Part shown: in pieces, positions 21,297 to 35,300 of the stretch | Numbering within the stretch: position 1 is the stretch's first letter | Layout: each line of letters opens with the position of its first letter | From: Liolophura sinensis | Lineage: Eukaryota; Mollusca; Polyplacophora; Chitonida; Chitonidae | Direction of reading: 5' to 3' | Length of the DNA: 64,000 bases | Assembly: GCF_032854445.1 (NCBI RefSeq) | Contig: NC_088302.1 | Location: 4,829,338 to 4,893,337 of the forward strand | Made by a program: the position numbers and the translations under genes | The notes under the pieces: generated by a model | Told to the model about the DNA's origin: nothing | What the model saw: only the letters and a program-made list of their open reading frames with translations | The model's database searches: none

Positions 21297-24200
21297 CAGG
21301 ATACAAATATGTCTACAGATGACAACAACATGTAGTAATATAACTATAATGCCGTGAATTATCATTATCAATATGTCTGTCTGTATTATAACAGGAATTG
21401 ATCCATACTGTTTAAGGCAAACAAACTAAGGCAGATGTTTCAGGTATCGAACAGCTAACGGCAGAATTGTATAATGTTTTAGCAGGTCTAGGTTTAGTAC
21501 AGCATTAGATCACTTAGTCATGATACAGCACACCATCAGTTATTCTTTTCCTAATGCACTGTCTCATGTAAATGCTAGATAGTAATGTATCTATACATAT
21601 AAAATATTTATCAATAGCACTAAAAATGTACGTACAGTATTGAAGGATTTAATATGGGCCTTCTATAAAAGTCAGTTCAAGTTTAATAACAGAAACACAA
21701 CAAAATGAAACCAGCTAGATAATGAACACATATTAAAACCCTCACAATAAGGAATTCGATTTTAATCCATGATCATATCTCATAAATGCAGAACTCTTGT
21801 GCCACAATGTGTTCATACAAGGTAGCTTATAAGCAACTTAAAATAGTTTAACAGAGATTGTGACACAATGTAATGTTATCACCAACCATCCTATACAGTG
21901 CATACTGTGCCTGAGGGGCCCCATGCAGCAGCCACAGGTAATGTCGTTATCTCACCTGGCTATTCACTTACCTGGGGGAGTTCTAAGCTTATCCCGTCTA
22001 CCTGCTGTCAATCATCTCCGTACCGTTCACTTAACTGGTTATCCACTTGATAAGTTGTGCTTTCCTTGCTAAAGTAAGAGCGTAGTTTGTTAAATACACA
22101 GATAAAAATCCAGAGGAAGAGCAGAGAAAAAATCTGTACCTGCTCCCAGACAATGCTCTTCCCAATAACTCCCCTGCAAGCATCGTCATAGTAAGTTCAA
22201 CCAACCCTCAGTCTGTCGTTGTTGAATTATTGATTTGTAAGACATATGGCTCGGCCAGTTCAGGGCGTCAAGTTCTGTAACGGACAATCAAACAATTTAT
22301 ATCAATATATTCTATACCAATATATTCTGTGATATACTTTATGCGCTGATTAATCAAATGTGTGACGAGGTGAGATGGGGTGGGGTGAGGTGTTGGGGTA
22401 TGAGGGTAAAGGGTGGCTTGGGGGAAATGGGTACCAAGTACTAAAAAACAGATTGGATGAAATATAAACACACTTATAAAATTTAACCTAAAACTTGTCA
22501 TAATTGAATTCTGAAAAATCCATTACAGTGTAATAAATCATCTGGATCAGAAAAATTTTACAATATAAAAATTAATATTTTTTGGAAAATTTTGTTTAAG
22601 ATTAAAGTAATGTGCTGTTTTTTTTTTTGCCCAAATATGACCATTAAGTCAACTAATAAATTAATGAATGGTAGGTTTAGCATTCGGCTTGATCACATTT
22701 CATGTCATACATGTAACTTCAGATAACATATCTTAAATGTGCATATCCAAACATACATCTAGTATAATGATCAGCATCAGTAAACAACATGTTTTACCTG
22801 AGTATGTAAATTATTAACTTGTTTTTCATAAGTGAATGTTTAGAGCCCGTAGGCATACAGGCAATGTCAGATTCAGGGCTGATAATATCTGTGACTACAG
22901 CATGTTCATGTAACAGTACTCATGTTTACATCTGAGTAATATGATCTACCCGAGAGGAAACAGGCTAATGAATAACAGGCACCTGTGCGTTAATACCCTG
23001 GGGGTGACCACCATTGTTCTCCTATACACCATCTGTCACCACAGTTACGCCACAGTATCATTACTCACAACTCTCCGACGACTCAGTGGCACCACAGCCA
23101 ATCAAATACTCATCTCAGCACAAGTGTGGCTTAAATGCAAAACAACACAGGTGAGTTACAACGGCAAGCTGAGGTAATATGTAATGCACCTAGACTGTCA
23201 TGGGATTTGCCACAAACTTAACTGTCACCTTGCTGTGTAAATTGTGGTACAGAAGGATTATTAGCTGGTGAACACTCATGTTAACTAAGTTAGAAGTCAC
23301 TTACCACAAATTACACATTGTTTCATATGATTTTTTTTTTCAACATTTTAGTACAGCAGAATGAAATTATTTGTAATTTACTGTGGTTACAGAGATGCTA
23401 CAGTTTTTTGTACTTTGACAAACTATAAGATCTTTTTCAGCCAACAAATTTTTTTAATTGATTACAAAAACAATTTTTCTACAATTGATCTTTAAAATTT
23501 CTAAATTTGCATCAAGAGATTTTAAAGTACAGTGGTAAGTTGTCAAAAGGAATTTGATACAGACTGTTTGAAATCTAAAAGGAATTCTGTTTCTAGGCTT
23601 AAAAACGTGTACATTTAATTGCTCCTATTAATTGAAGCAGTAACTTTTTAAAAAAAATTAACATATTTATCATGTACACAACTGAAATAAAACTGTACAC
23701 AACTGAAATAAAAAAATTATAAATGTAAATACATCTTTTATACCCAAAAGCTGACACCAAAACAAAATTTTATTTTGAGTAACTTGTAGTAAATGTTATT
23801 TAATATGAACTGAAAGAATCCATTTCTGGAGGCACAGTTGAATGGTAACACAATATAAAGGTACAATAATAAACCGCTTGAATTAGACCATTTACTTTGG
23901 GTAAACCCATACACATGTATTTCCATGGAGCATATATCGTTCACATCATACAGCTGTATTAGCACACACAAATAACATTGTTTATATAACAGGCATACCA
24001 CAGGAAGCACATACCTGTACAGTTATCCAAAGTTACCTGTGTGAATAGCCCATCAATCATGTATCTTTTAATTAACTTCCTAACGCTACCAGGTAACAGA
24101 TAAAACCAATTAGGCCACTCCAGGAGAGATCAATAATTCAGTTTGGTATAATTACAGCTGACTGGGACCACAGCAGGGCTGTGGAGTTAAAAGAGCTAAC

Positions 24201-24596
24201 TCAATGAGGACTAGGGACAGCTTAAACATTATCCCTGGCCAAGTGAGATTCATCATCCCCTACCTGCCCAGGTAGCTTAATCCAAAACAGGTACAGATTT
24301 AACTAATACACCTGTCAGGTACCAGGCTGTGAACTTCAGTCATCTTCAGGTGTTTGTTATTTCTAAACCTTCTGTTAAGATTTCCGTAAGCAATTACAAG
24401 CCTCAGCCAATTGGAGAAGAATAAACTCTGACTATAGGCCTAATGAACAAACACTGATTTAATGACTACATAAACTATACACATTTCTCGTTAAAGAAAA
24501 ATGGACATGGAGTAAAACAGAATAAGATTTATTATTTAGATAAAGGTATTTAGATATTATTTAGATATTTAAATATCAGGACATCCTTCACTGATA

Positions 24597-24636
24597 AAAA
24601 GTGATATCTCGCTGGCTAAAGTTAGATATCACTTTT
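24597..24636. repeat. Perfect hairpin, 13-bp stem
   Basis: AAAAGTGATATCT (24597-24609) pairs with AGATATCACTTTT (24624-24636) across a 14-nt loop. Intergenic; function unknown. Confidence 0.8.
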
Positions 24637-24924
24637 GTTATTACACACCCCAACACCATAACGTCAAAAAGAAACATTTTGTTTTATTACGTTCCAATTC
24701 AGGTTTGGTGAACTTCAGCATTTCCCATTTCTCATGCAACAAGAAATGATGTCATACAAGACGTCATGAAGACATCATGCTATATACACAAGTCTGTGCA
24801 GGCCTACAGCTAAAAATATTGTTTAACTTGTTCAAATACACAAAATCACAGTAGTGTCAATATATAAATAATACAAAGAACACTGCACAGAGACGGTTGA
24901 ATATCATAAATATTTTTTTATGAA

Positions 24925-24971
24925 AAAATGATAACCCACTCGACGCTTTACGTCTCATGGGTTATCATTTT
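24925..24971. repeat. Perfect hairpin, 14-bp stem with inner stem
   Basis: AAAATGATAACCCA (24925-24938) pairs with TGGGTTATCATTTT (24958-24971). The loop contains an inner GACG/CGTC stem around CTTTA. Intergenic; possibly a foldback element end. Confidence 0.8.
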
Positions 24972-25049
24972 CACCTATCACTCAAAAAATATGAATGATA
25001 ATGAATGTCACTGTGCAATATCATCAATATATTTATGCTTAGCTGAATA

Positions 25050-25582
25050 TTATTATATCTTCATGTGGCCTAATGTTTTGGTTAGATTCGTCTATAGGCA
25101 CAATCACATGGCCTAATGTTTTGGTTAGATTCGTCTATAGGCACAGTTGCGTGGCCTAATGGTTTGGTTAGATTCGTCTATAGGTACAGTCATGTGGCCT
25201 TATGTTTAGGTTAGATTCGTCTATAGGTACAGTCACATGGCCTAATGTTTTGGTTAGATTCGTCTATAGGCACAGTCACATGGCCTAATGTTTTGGTTAG
25301 ATTCGTCTATAGGCACAGTCACATGGCCTAATGTTTTGGTTAGATTCGTCTATAGGCACAATCACATGGCCTAATGTTTTGGTTAGATTCGTCTATAGGC
25401 ACAGTCACATGGCCTAATGTTTTGGTTAGATTCGTCTATAGGTACAGTCACGTGGCCTAATGTTTTGGTTAGGTTCGTCTATAGGTACAGTCACATGGCC
25501 TAATGTTTAGGTTAGATTCGTCTATAGGCACAGTCACATGGCCTAATGTTTTGGTTAGATTCGTCTATAGGTACAGTCACGT
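25050..25582. repeat. 43-bp minisatellite, about 12 copies
   Basis: Unit CATGGCCTAATGTTTTGGTT plus AGATTCGTCTATAGGCACAGTCA, with very few differences between copies, in the intergenic interval. Confidence 0.95.
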
Positions 25583-28500
25583 GATACTGTCAGAACTTTG
25601 TTAGCATTAACTTGAATTTCTCATTCCTAGCACACTTGTGTATGTATGTACACCTCCACGGCATTAATTAAATTTTGTGGTCAGATCTAAGGTATTAAAA
25701 TTAATTATTTAAGAGCAATTTTCACATTAATGACAAAGGCAATCAGCCTGGACTGAAAAATTCTGTCACAAGAAACAAATCACTTTGTTGCATTTATGTA
25801 TCACAAAAAAAAAAAAACAAAGTTGACCTGAATTCCTTTTAAATATAACATGTGTAGATATATAATTAAGTACCATATTTATAACATATATATTATATAT
25901 GTATCACAATGAATGGTTGTTTACATTTTATCTTGAGAAGAAATGCACTGGTACATATCTATTCTTGCAAAAGTTGTTATTATGCTAATGCGGTGTTGAA
26001 AAGATAGCCTCATAAATATAAAATATTGCCATCAAATGATGTAAAGCTATGCATTAAAAAATTCCCCCAATGATTATTATATGACAGCTATCAATGAGGT
26101 CATTTCCTTTATCAGAAAAACATCTGATGCATGTTAAGTAAAATTCTTTCAGGACTTACACATCAAACATCAAACATACAGCTGGACTATATAATAAAAT
26201 GATCTTCCTCAACACAAGTATAATATTAAGGTAAAATGACTTTTTCATCTGAGTCATTTGCTATGAATGATACAAAAATCAATACCTTACAGCCTTTCTA
26301 AACTTGTCTCTCGACTGATGGATCAATATTTAATACCTGAATTCTCTTCACATATTGTAATATATACAGCCTCCCTGACTACATGTGGGCTCCACCTTAC
26401 CAGCTGGCACTAATGTCACATGATCAAATATGGCTGTTCAGAGAACCAAACCACCCTGTTTCCATGGATACACACATAAGTACAAAAATTCCATATTATT
26501 TCAAGATGACAAACACAGCTTTTTAAGAAAGTGAATCATAAGAAAAACCCTTCTGTAAAGCATGGAAATCGGCAATAACTACAATTTTTATCAAGATAAT
26601 ATTTACTAAGTAGGCAATGTGGCATTAAAATCCATGCTATTAAGAGAAAACAAAATGTCTCTTATTTTCATATATTTGGTTTAAAATACATGCTTCTCTG
26701 TCAATGAAAGTATTTTCTTTCCTCTAGGTGATTCTCTGCTAAAAATGAGAATGAGAAAATGATAAAAAAAACTACTGAATTACTAATGTATGTTAACTGA
26801 CCATCACTTACGTGTACACTGAACTCACGGAAATTATTCACCTTGCCAACATTGATTGTCTCCCTTGATCCCCCCCCACCCCAAAACAACTCCTATAAAT
26901 CATCAAAATCAATAACTTAAAGCTTATTTTTATCATAACTTCATGTAAATATGCCACTGAGTGGTTTAAAAGTACCAAAATAATTAATAATTCTGGGCTA
27001 ACATTCACAAATGTTTCTATATCTGTTTACTCATTTAACAAGAAATTATTCATTTCCCTACATACCTTTATAATTTTTTTTTAAAATTCTGGATGTTAAA
27101 GTTGAAGCAAAAACTCATACATAAATTGGAGTGATATGTAGTACAGTTGTGTATAGCATGCTGAAGCGAAGGGGAAAATATGAAAGCATTTTGAATGTTC
27201 ATGAGACAAACCAGTATTTTGGCTGAGTGGCCCCCATTTTTCATTCCATTTTGAAAAACACATGCTATCACTTCAAAATTTTTTAAAAATCTGTAGTGAG
27301 CTACCTTAACTGCATAACCTTACCTTTTACCTGCTCTGACAGGTGAACAAAAGACATATATCTGAGCTGTATTGATTATACAAAGCTTGTATGAAAGGCT
27401 CTAGCATAATACCTGATTGTGTTTCTGTTGGGAGCCTGTGCTCACCTTATCATGGAGGTGTGTTCATACCTTGGAACTTACAACTTCTGATATTGAAGTT
27501 TGTTTGAGGATGTTACCGATCATGACATCAGTCTCACAGGAAATTACGAGGAACAGCGCACAAGGATCACCATGCAAGTGAAAGGCCAGGCTTTATCTGA
27601 GGAAAATCACAAGTCCGGACGAGTAAACAAAAAGTAAAAAATAAGCTTCAGTAGGATCATGCAATAATCAAATAAATATATTCAAACCTGTGCATATCTT
27701 CTTCAAATTTTCTTTCACCTTTGGATGAAATTCTTGTGACGTTTACTAGTGTAATGTTTAATCATGCACAAAAAGTGATTGCAGAATACTGTATTTCAGT
27801 TTAAACATACCTAAATTGATCAAAAAAGCCATCATAGAAGCCAGATTATAATTATTTATTCCCAAAAATCTCAGAATAATTAAAGGTTGTTTCAGAAAAA
27901 AATTTGGTGGTCTTTCCTATAAATTTTTGTTTTCTTTCACTTTAAGAATTCCCTCGATGTGGTTTTATACAAAAATTAGATTTTTTTTCCTTTTTGTCAA
28001 AAATGTGGTCTTTATCAACCAGTGATAATCCCACTGACAATTATATTTAGAATTAATAAACATACGGTATATATGGCAGCCATATGCAGAGTTGGATACA
28101 GTGTCTTCTTGTATCCTTCAGAGGGACTATTCCAAAAGCTCAAGTGACCCAAAATTCATAACAAAAAATGTGATACATTTGGACATAAAATTTACATCAT
28201 TTTACACATTCAAACTGATCAGCTGTTAAAGAAACAACTGAAATGTGATGTTTACAAATTTTAATACCAGATTTTTCTATGTCATTTGAATATTCTAAAA
28301 AAAGAATTACTTAATTAATTAAAAATCAAATTACCTTGATCCACCCTGGGCCAATGCCTATGTATCAGTTCAAGAGTTGATGTCTTCTTTTTGCTAATCA
28401 TACTGGCCCAGTTTTCAGTCTTCAAGACAACTGTTCAAGTAACCTGTTTTCTGTTCAGCCCATTTAATAAATTTACCTGCAGTATTTGAGAACTTCTACC

Positions 28501-29250
28501 CTTCAGCAATAACCAGTTCTCAGATGTTGCTATTACAGATTTGTAAGACTTGAGATATAGCTTTGTGAGTGTAACCAGGACACCAGACAGATGGATAAAA
28601 CTGTAAACATATTTCCAGAAAAATCTCAACCCGAAGAGGGAAACAACTTAAGAAACGTGTGACAGCAAAGAAGTAGGCCTGTTACTTTCATTATCTCTTT
28701 TTTTACCCCACGTCTGAGTGAAGCTTTCCTTGTACGACTGGCCACATGGACCAAACGTTTATTAGTGTCAGGGTGTGTTGTTGTTGTACATAGAAACAGC
28801 TATTATCTAGTGTTGAAGATAAGGAAGATATAATGCATTTCTTATCATTATATTAACTTAAGACCTATAGACGTCTAAAGTAGGAAGTGGTAGTGGCCTG
28901 AGGACGGCCATCGGTTGTCCTTTCACTTCTGCTCCATTCGTTCGCGGTACTTAGAACGCCAGGCGGAATAAGGGAGATAACTTTTGAACTTATCTTGTGT
29001 CGAGAGGATTACATGTATACAACGTATTAGCTTATATTCTGTTCTTCCCCCGGTGTTCAGGTAAAATACAGAAGAAGTTTGAGGTCGGGACAAAAACGCA
29101 ATTTTATCAGTATTTTACTTCAGCAGCATCCACCCGAGAAACTTGAGAACTAAGGGGCATAACTCTTGGACTTGTAGAACTTACGCTTATCATGTTTGTG
29201 TCACGAGTATCATTATTACATTGTCCAACCCGTGCAATGAAATCTCGACT

Positions 29251-29393
<143 letters not shown>

Positions 29394-29396
29394 AAA

Positions 29397-29552
29397 AGCT
29401 ATACTTGATAGTGCTTTGACCAAGTTTGAAAAATATATTCCACTTACGGCGATCGACTTGTTGGCAAATGTTTTAGCTATACTTGATTGTGCTTTGACCA
29501 AGTTTGAAAAATATATTCCACTTACGGCGATCGACTTGTTGGCAAATGTTTT
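29397..29552. repeat. 78-bp direct duplication
   Basis: Two nearly identical copies of a block beginning AGCTATACTTGAT and ending TTGGCAAATGTTTT. They differ at one base in the opening (GATAGTGC versus GATTGTGC). Confidence 0.9.
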
Positions 29553-29799
29553 TATTTCACTGGTGTTTTTCAAGAATGTTTCACTTAGACGTCAGTCAGT
29601 TCTATCCATAGGGAATCATATATCAGTACATATATTCGTTGCACTATGTTACTCAGCTGAAGCTCAAGCTCATAGGGTCTACATGATATGTTCATACACC
29701 AGTTCATACTACTACTCATATCAAGGCTAGTCCTGAGGTCAGTTAATCACGTTCCCATTTCTGGTTTATAATTTTGCATGAAAAGTTTGACAGACACCA

Positions 29800-30235
29800 T
29801 TAAGCTGTGTGTTTGAGAAACGTGTGTATTAGACACTATCTCATGAGAAGTTTTTCAGACACAAGTACTTGAAAAGTGTGACTCTAGTAGTGGACAGCCA
29901 ATCTTATGCCAGCACTGCATCCGACACTATTAATAGTGTGAAGTCTGTCAAGCATTATTACAAATGAAGTCCTGCAAACACTATTACATGAGAAATCTGT
30001 CAAACATTATTGCATGAAAAGTCTGTCAGACATTATAACATGAGAAATCTGTCAGACACTACTGTCAGACACTACTTCTTGAGAAGTCTGGCAAATATTA
30101 TTATATGAGAAGTTTGTCAGACACAAGTACATGAGAAGTCTGTCAGACACTATTACATGAGAAGTCAGACATTATTACAGGAGATTTGAGCCAGACACTA
30201 TTATGGGAGACGTCTGTTAAATATATGCAAGACTT
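29800..30235. repeat. Degenerate tandem repeat of about 27 bp
   Basis: Recurring GAGAAGTCTGTCAGACACTA with TTACAT spacers, diverged between copies. Confidence 0.7.
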
Positions 30236-30440
30236 ATTTATTTCATTACTGTTTTATGCCATACGCAAGAATTTTTTCACTGACACAATGATGATTGCTT
30301 TACAGGTGAACGAAACCAGACTGTTCGGGATAATGGACTGACTGTTTGCAAGTCAGACAAACTTTGCCACATGTGGTTTGAACCTACACCTTGTGCGACC
30401 TAGCGACTGAAAGGCACTATACCCACTAGGGCTCACCTGC
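30236..30440 (-). mobile_element. Diverged tRNA-SINE copy
   Basis: Begins TTATTTATTTCATTACTG and TTTTATGCCATACGCAAGAA, like the reversed family tail. It includes GGTTTGAACC and a head-like GCACTATACCCACTAGGG, but the centre is strongly diverged. Confidence 0.5.
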
Positions 30441-32069
30441 TCTTGCTGTTAGTAAATAATAACCAATGAATGACAAATCAATTTAGTTTCTGATGGATTT
30501 ACTTATCTGTTTATTGTATGCACTAGGTACTACATGTACAGTATATCAACAATTATGCAGGCTAGTAACAATAATGAAATAAGATTTTGTAATACTGTGA
30601 CGACATGTAGCATGCACGAAACCGATGCACGAAACCGATAAAACGGGACTCAAATGATGCAGTGTTTATATATACTGCGAACTGTTCACCAGAGTGATAA
30701 CCCTCAGAATTGGTGACAGGAGATATAATTTTAAGGTAACGCAAACAGTAAATCCTTAAATTATTTCAAATACATTTGGACAGAGGACTGCCAAAATGAA
30801 AATCAGAGGAAAATCAAATACATAGCAGGTATAAAAATTCAAATAAGCTTACCACTTTTTGTGACCATGTGACATAAAAATAACATGACAATGTTACTCT
30901 TTGTATTAACCCTTAAATAATACTTAAATATCACCTTGATTGTCTTTTAGTGTAGAAAACTTAAATGCCAATTCTTAAAATCTTGTAATTCAGTTTGAAT
31001 TACCAGAGTGAAAAAAATAGGTGAAAAATTCAGTCCTTACCACATACAGTACAGATTTGTTAATGAACATATATATATACTTAGTTGTACTTTCAGTTAA
31101 TACTGTAATAAGCACACAGAACAACAGTCAAATTACTACAATAACTATTACGCTTGAAGGATTAAAAATAAAAAAAGGATTTGGACAGACCTCTATATCT
31201 AACAACCTCTTTGTAAGATAGCAGTAATAAACTGTTTAAACCACAGTTAAAACCAACAAACTAAATGGATTACTTTGCTAAACCATGAGTTTTAACAGCA
31301 TTTACCACATAATTAACTGTGAAGATAACGCATTCATATAATGTAATTATTATAAGAACCCTTCAACAAACCAGAAGACAGCTAGATTCATTTAAAGCAA
31401 ACAGAATATAACCAAAAGCAGGAAAAAGGCGGTCAGGTTAGAAGACAAGCTATTACAAGAAACAGAAAGTTACAGATGTCTTGTGCTCCAGACGAGTTTT
31501 AAGTACACACAAGTAAAAACTCATTTTTGCTGCACACTCGCTGGAAAAGATTGATACTAAATTCCCTCCCAGCACGAATAGAAAGTTTTCATGAAGAGTC
31601 AGTATAAAAGATGGACATTTCATTAAAAAAATATTTCAACCTCATATTAACTAAGAAATCACAATTAGTGTGTATATTAAAAAATAGCTGTCACTAAACT
31701 GAAGTAGATGGACACAAAAACCAACGCCATATTACCAAAATGGAGGGACATTGTTTATATTACACAAGAAAACAGATGTAAATATGGCCCGGATGTCGAG
31801 GTGAAGGGACTGTTGTGCTCATCATCAACCTTTCTGATCAATTTGTCAGTCATTTCCAAAATCTGAAACTCATTTACAAAGGTTTAAACAGATGTAAACT
31901 AGAATATAAATATTCCAATTTGGTTTCAAAGGCTTAAAACTGCAAAAGTAAAATATTTGTATGTCAAGTATGAGGGGGTGGGTTGGGGGGGAGGGGTTGA
32001 CAAGGGGTACTAGAGTTAAACAACACCTTTGGAACTGCCCTTCAGCCTTTGCTTGTAAGTATTATCATA

Positions 32070-32070
<1 letters not shown>

Positions 32071-32117
<47 letters not shown>
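32071..32117. repeat. (TA)n microsatellite
   Basis: Uninterrupted TA repeat of about 45 bases, downstream of the ALDH stop codon. Confidence 0.95.
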
Positions 32118-32119
<2 letters not shown>

Positions 32120-32308
32120 AGGATAGGAAAATTAACAATTGTCCACTTAACTATGTGGGTACATGTACTGACTAGCTACTGGATATAATTCTAAAATCAC
32201 AACATTTGCTCTGTTCAGTTAAACTGTATCTGACAGCACTGAGAGAATATGGCTTATAACTCAAGGTTCCATAACAGCAGTTGCTGACAACTTGTGCAAT
32301 CCCAGAAT

Positions 32309-32341
32309 TTAGGAGTTCTTCTGTGGAATTTTAATCACAAC
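32309..32341 (-). CDS. ALDH exon 14 (C-terminus)
   Basis: Encodes [10 protein letters not shown] and stop TAA (32309-32311). The acceptor is TTCACAG|GTT. The C-terminal IPQKNS matches the conserved end of ALDH1/2 proteins. Confidence 0.92.
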   Translation of the reverse strand, partial: VVIKIPQKNS

Positions 32342-35300
32342 CTGTGAACAAACAAAGAAAATTCATGGTACATGAATACATCAAACAAAAACTGCTGAGC
32401 TTAATTCCACTTTTTTGTAGTTGTGGAGGACATGAATCATGCAGATTTGTGTGTAATTAGAACAGTAACACACAAAAGAATTTAGGTTTTTCAAACGTGT
32501 CAAAAAAGTTATGATGCAAAATGAAGAATATTAAAGCTATTATAACACTAACAGCATCCAGTATGTCTTCTTTTCTCACTTTTCATGATTTTTTTTTTCA
32601 ACAAAATCAGCACTTACATTTTTCACCTCTGTGTAGTTGGTCAGGCAGTATTCTCCCCTGGAAAAGACAATGCAATGATGAAACGATGAAACAGTAAATG
32701 TACATAGATGTAAAATAATCTGTATTCCAGTGCTCTTGTAAACCAGTTACATGTCGTTCTAGAATACATTTTAAGGTTGTCACGAAAGAAAGCCAGGTGT
32801 CTTCTTAGCTTTGGAACCATTCAATGTAGACCTAGAGTGTCTCTGCAGCTCGTCTCTGTAGTTTTATTATTAGCCACAGAGACAAAAGTGGCTAAATTCA
32901 GAACTTGATGTCTGTGGGGCTTTTTTTGTCTCTCCTCAAATTATCACAATTTCCACTTACAAATCTTTATATGTATCTCATCTCGACTCAAACCCAGAGA
33001 CTCAAACCCAGAGAATCAAACCCAGAGACTCAAACCCAGAGAATCAAACCCATAGACTCAAACCCAGAGAATCAAACCCAGAGACTCAAACCCAGAGAAT
33101 CAAACCCAGAGAATCAAACCCAGAGACTCAAACCCAGAGACTCAAACCCAGAGAATCAAACCCAGAGACTCAAACCCAGAGAATCAAACCCAGAGACTCA
33201 AACCCAGAGAATCAAACCCAGAGACTCAAACCCAGAGACTCAAACTCAGAGAATCAAACTCAGAGAATCAAACTCAGAGAATCAAACCAAACCATTAACA
33301 CAGCAGTAAATTTTTATGCTTGGCCTGCCTTCATTCTAATAGAGACATCACAGTTGTCTCCCATGTACCCCAAAACAGTGCATTCTGGTATTGTATTTTT
33401 GTATGACGGAAGTCAGGTTACAGATGGAGGAATTCACAGTGTGCCGAGCAAAGCAGTGCCCATTGCCATGTACAGGTCAAACCTCCTGCCTTCAAAATAA
33501 TCAATACTAGAGAGAGCTGGATTTGATTCTACTCTGTTACCCCTACTATGGTTATTTGATTGAAAATTTTATCCATGACTAAGATAATCATTTTGCCAGA
33601 TTCTGAGAGTCCTGTTGATCTTAGAAAAATATATGTGGTCAGTCTGAGAGGTATATGTGGTCAGTCTGAGAGGTACACATGGTCAGTTTGAAAGGTATAC
33701 GTGGTCAGTTTGAAAGGTATACATGGTCAATTTGAAAGGTATATGTGGTCAGTTTGAGAGATACATGTGCTCAGTTTGAGAGGTATACATGGTCAGTTTG
33801 AGAGGTATACATGGTCAGTTTGAAAGGTATATGTGGTCAGTTTGAGAGATATATGTGGTCAGCTTGAGAGGTATACGTGGTCAGTTTGAGAGATATATGT
33901 GGTCGGCTTGAGAGGTATATGTGGTCAGTTTGAGAGATATATGTGGTCAGTTTGAGAGGTATATGTGGTCAGTTTGAGAGATATATGTGGTCGGCTTGAG
34001 AGGTATACGTGGTCAGTTTGAGAGATATATGTGGTTGGCTTGAGAGGTATATGTGGTCAGTTTGAGAGGTATATGTGGTCAGTTTGAGAGGTATACGTGG
34101 TCCCTTTGAAAGGTTGGATCACATCATACTGGAAAAATATAAGTTTCAGGACCAAAAGCAATATTTAACGACCTTAACTTGTCTCTAAAAATGTGTTTTT
34201 TTGAGTAAATTTTTGGGATAAATACAACATATCAAGTTTCCAACCTGTAAGCCTTACTGTCGTCATACATCTGAAGTGTTCTTTGGTATGGTTTAAAACA
34301 CTAATCCAATAAATAAAGCAGAAGTCCAAAATAACAACTCACAGCTCTCTGCCAAGTCCGGACATCTTGAAGCCACCAAACGGAGATTGAGCGAAAACGT
34401 TGTTGTAAGTATTCACCCTGTAAAGCATAAATATGAAAAGTACAAAACAAACACACAACAATCTCAAGAGTGTACCAGTAAGACAGAGAGTGACAATTAA
34501 AGGTTTCCTGACTGTTGATAAGTCCATGGCAATACACAAGTGTTTACAACCTAAACATATATTATATTTATTTATTTGATTGGTGTTTTATCCCGTACTC
34601 AAGAATATTTCACTTATACGATGGCGGCCAGCATTATGGTGGGAGGAGACCGGGCAAAGCCCAGGGGAAACTCACAACCATCCGCAGGCTGCTGGCAGAC
34701 CTTCCCACTTATGGCCGGAGAGGAAGCCAGCATGACCTGGACTTGAACTCACAGTGACCACATTGGTGAGAATCTCCTGGGTCATTACGCTGTGCTAGCG
34801 CGCTAACCGACCGAGCCACGGAGGCCCCCACCTAAACATATGACCACAATTCTCCTACAACTACTTTCCCTTTTCTGTGACAAAGGAAATCTATTGAACA
34901 AATTATTTCACATTTTCTCATTAGTTTTCTGATAGAATGCACAAACTGATGGATACACAAACTGATGAATACACAAACTGAAAGAATACACAAATTGATG
35001 AATGCAATAGCAATGTAAACAATGGAAATACAACATATAAACTGCACAGTATGTAAATGTCTGAGAACTGTCATTTACATTTCATTCCATATTGAAATTT
35101 ATCTGATCTAGGTTTAATATCACAATCCACATTAATTCTGTCATGTGAAGATAGTGTATCATTGCATATGAACGGTTTCAATGTCAGTATATAAGCAGTG
35201 CTCCATACACGATCACAGTGTACCAGTATATAAGCACTGTTCCATACACAATCACAGTGTACCAACATGATCACAGCGCTCCATACACGATCACAGTGTA

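Noticed and set aside
22941-23177. 78-codon plus-strand frame in the intergenic interval
   Set aside because: No domain, promoter or splice support; expected by chance in this much sequence.
32905-33309. 134-codon open frame rich in Asn, Pro, Glu, Thr and Gln
   Set aside because: Translation of a 15-bp satellite in an ALDH intron.
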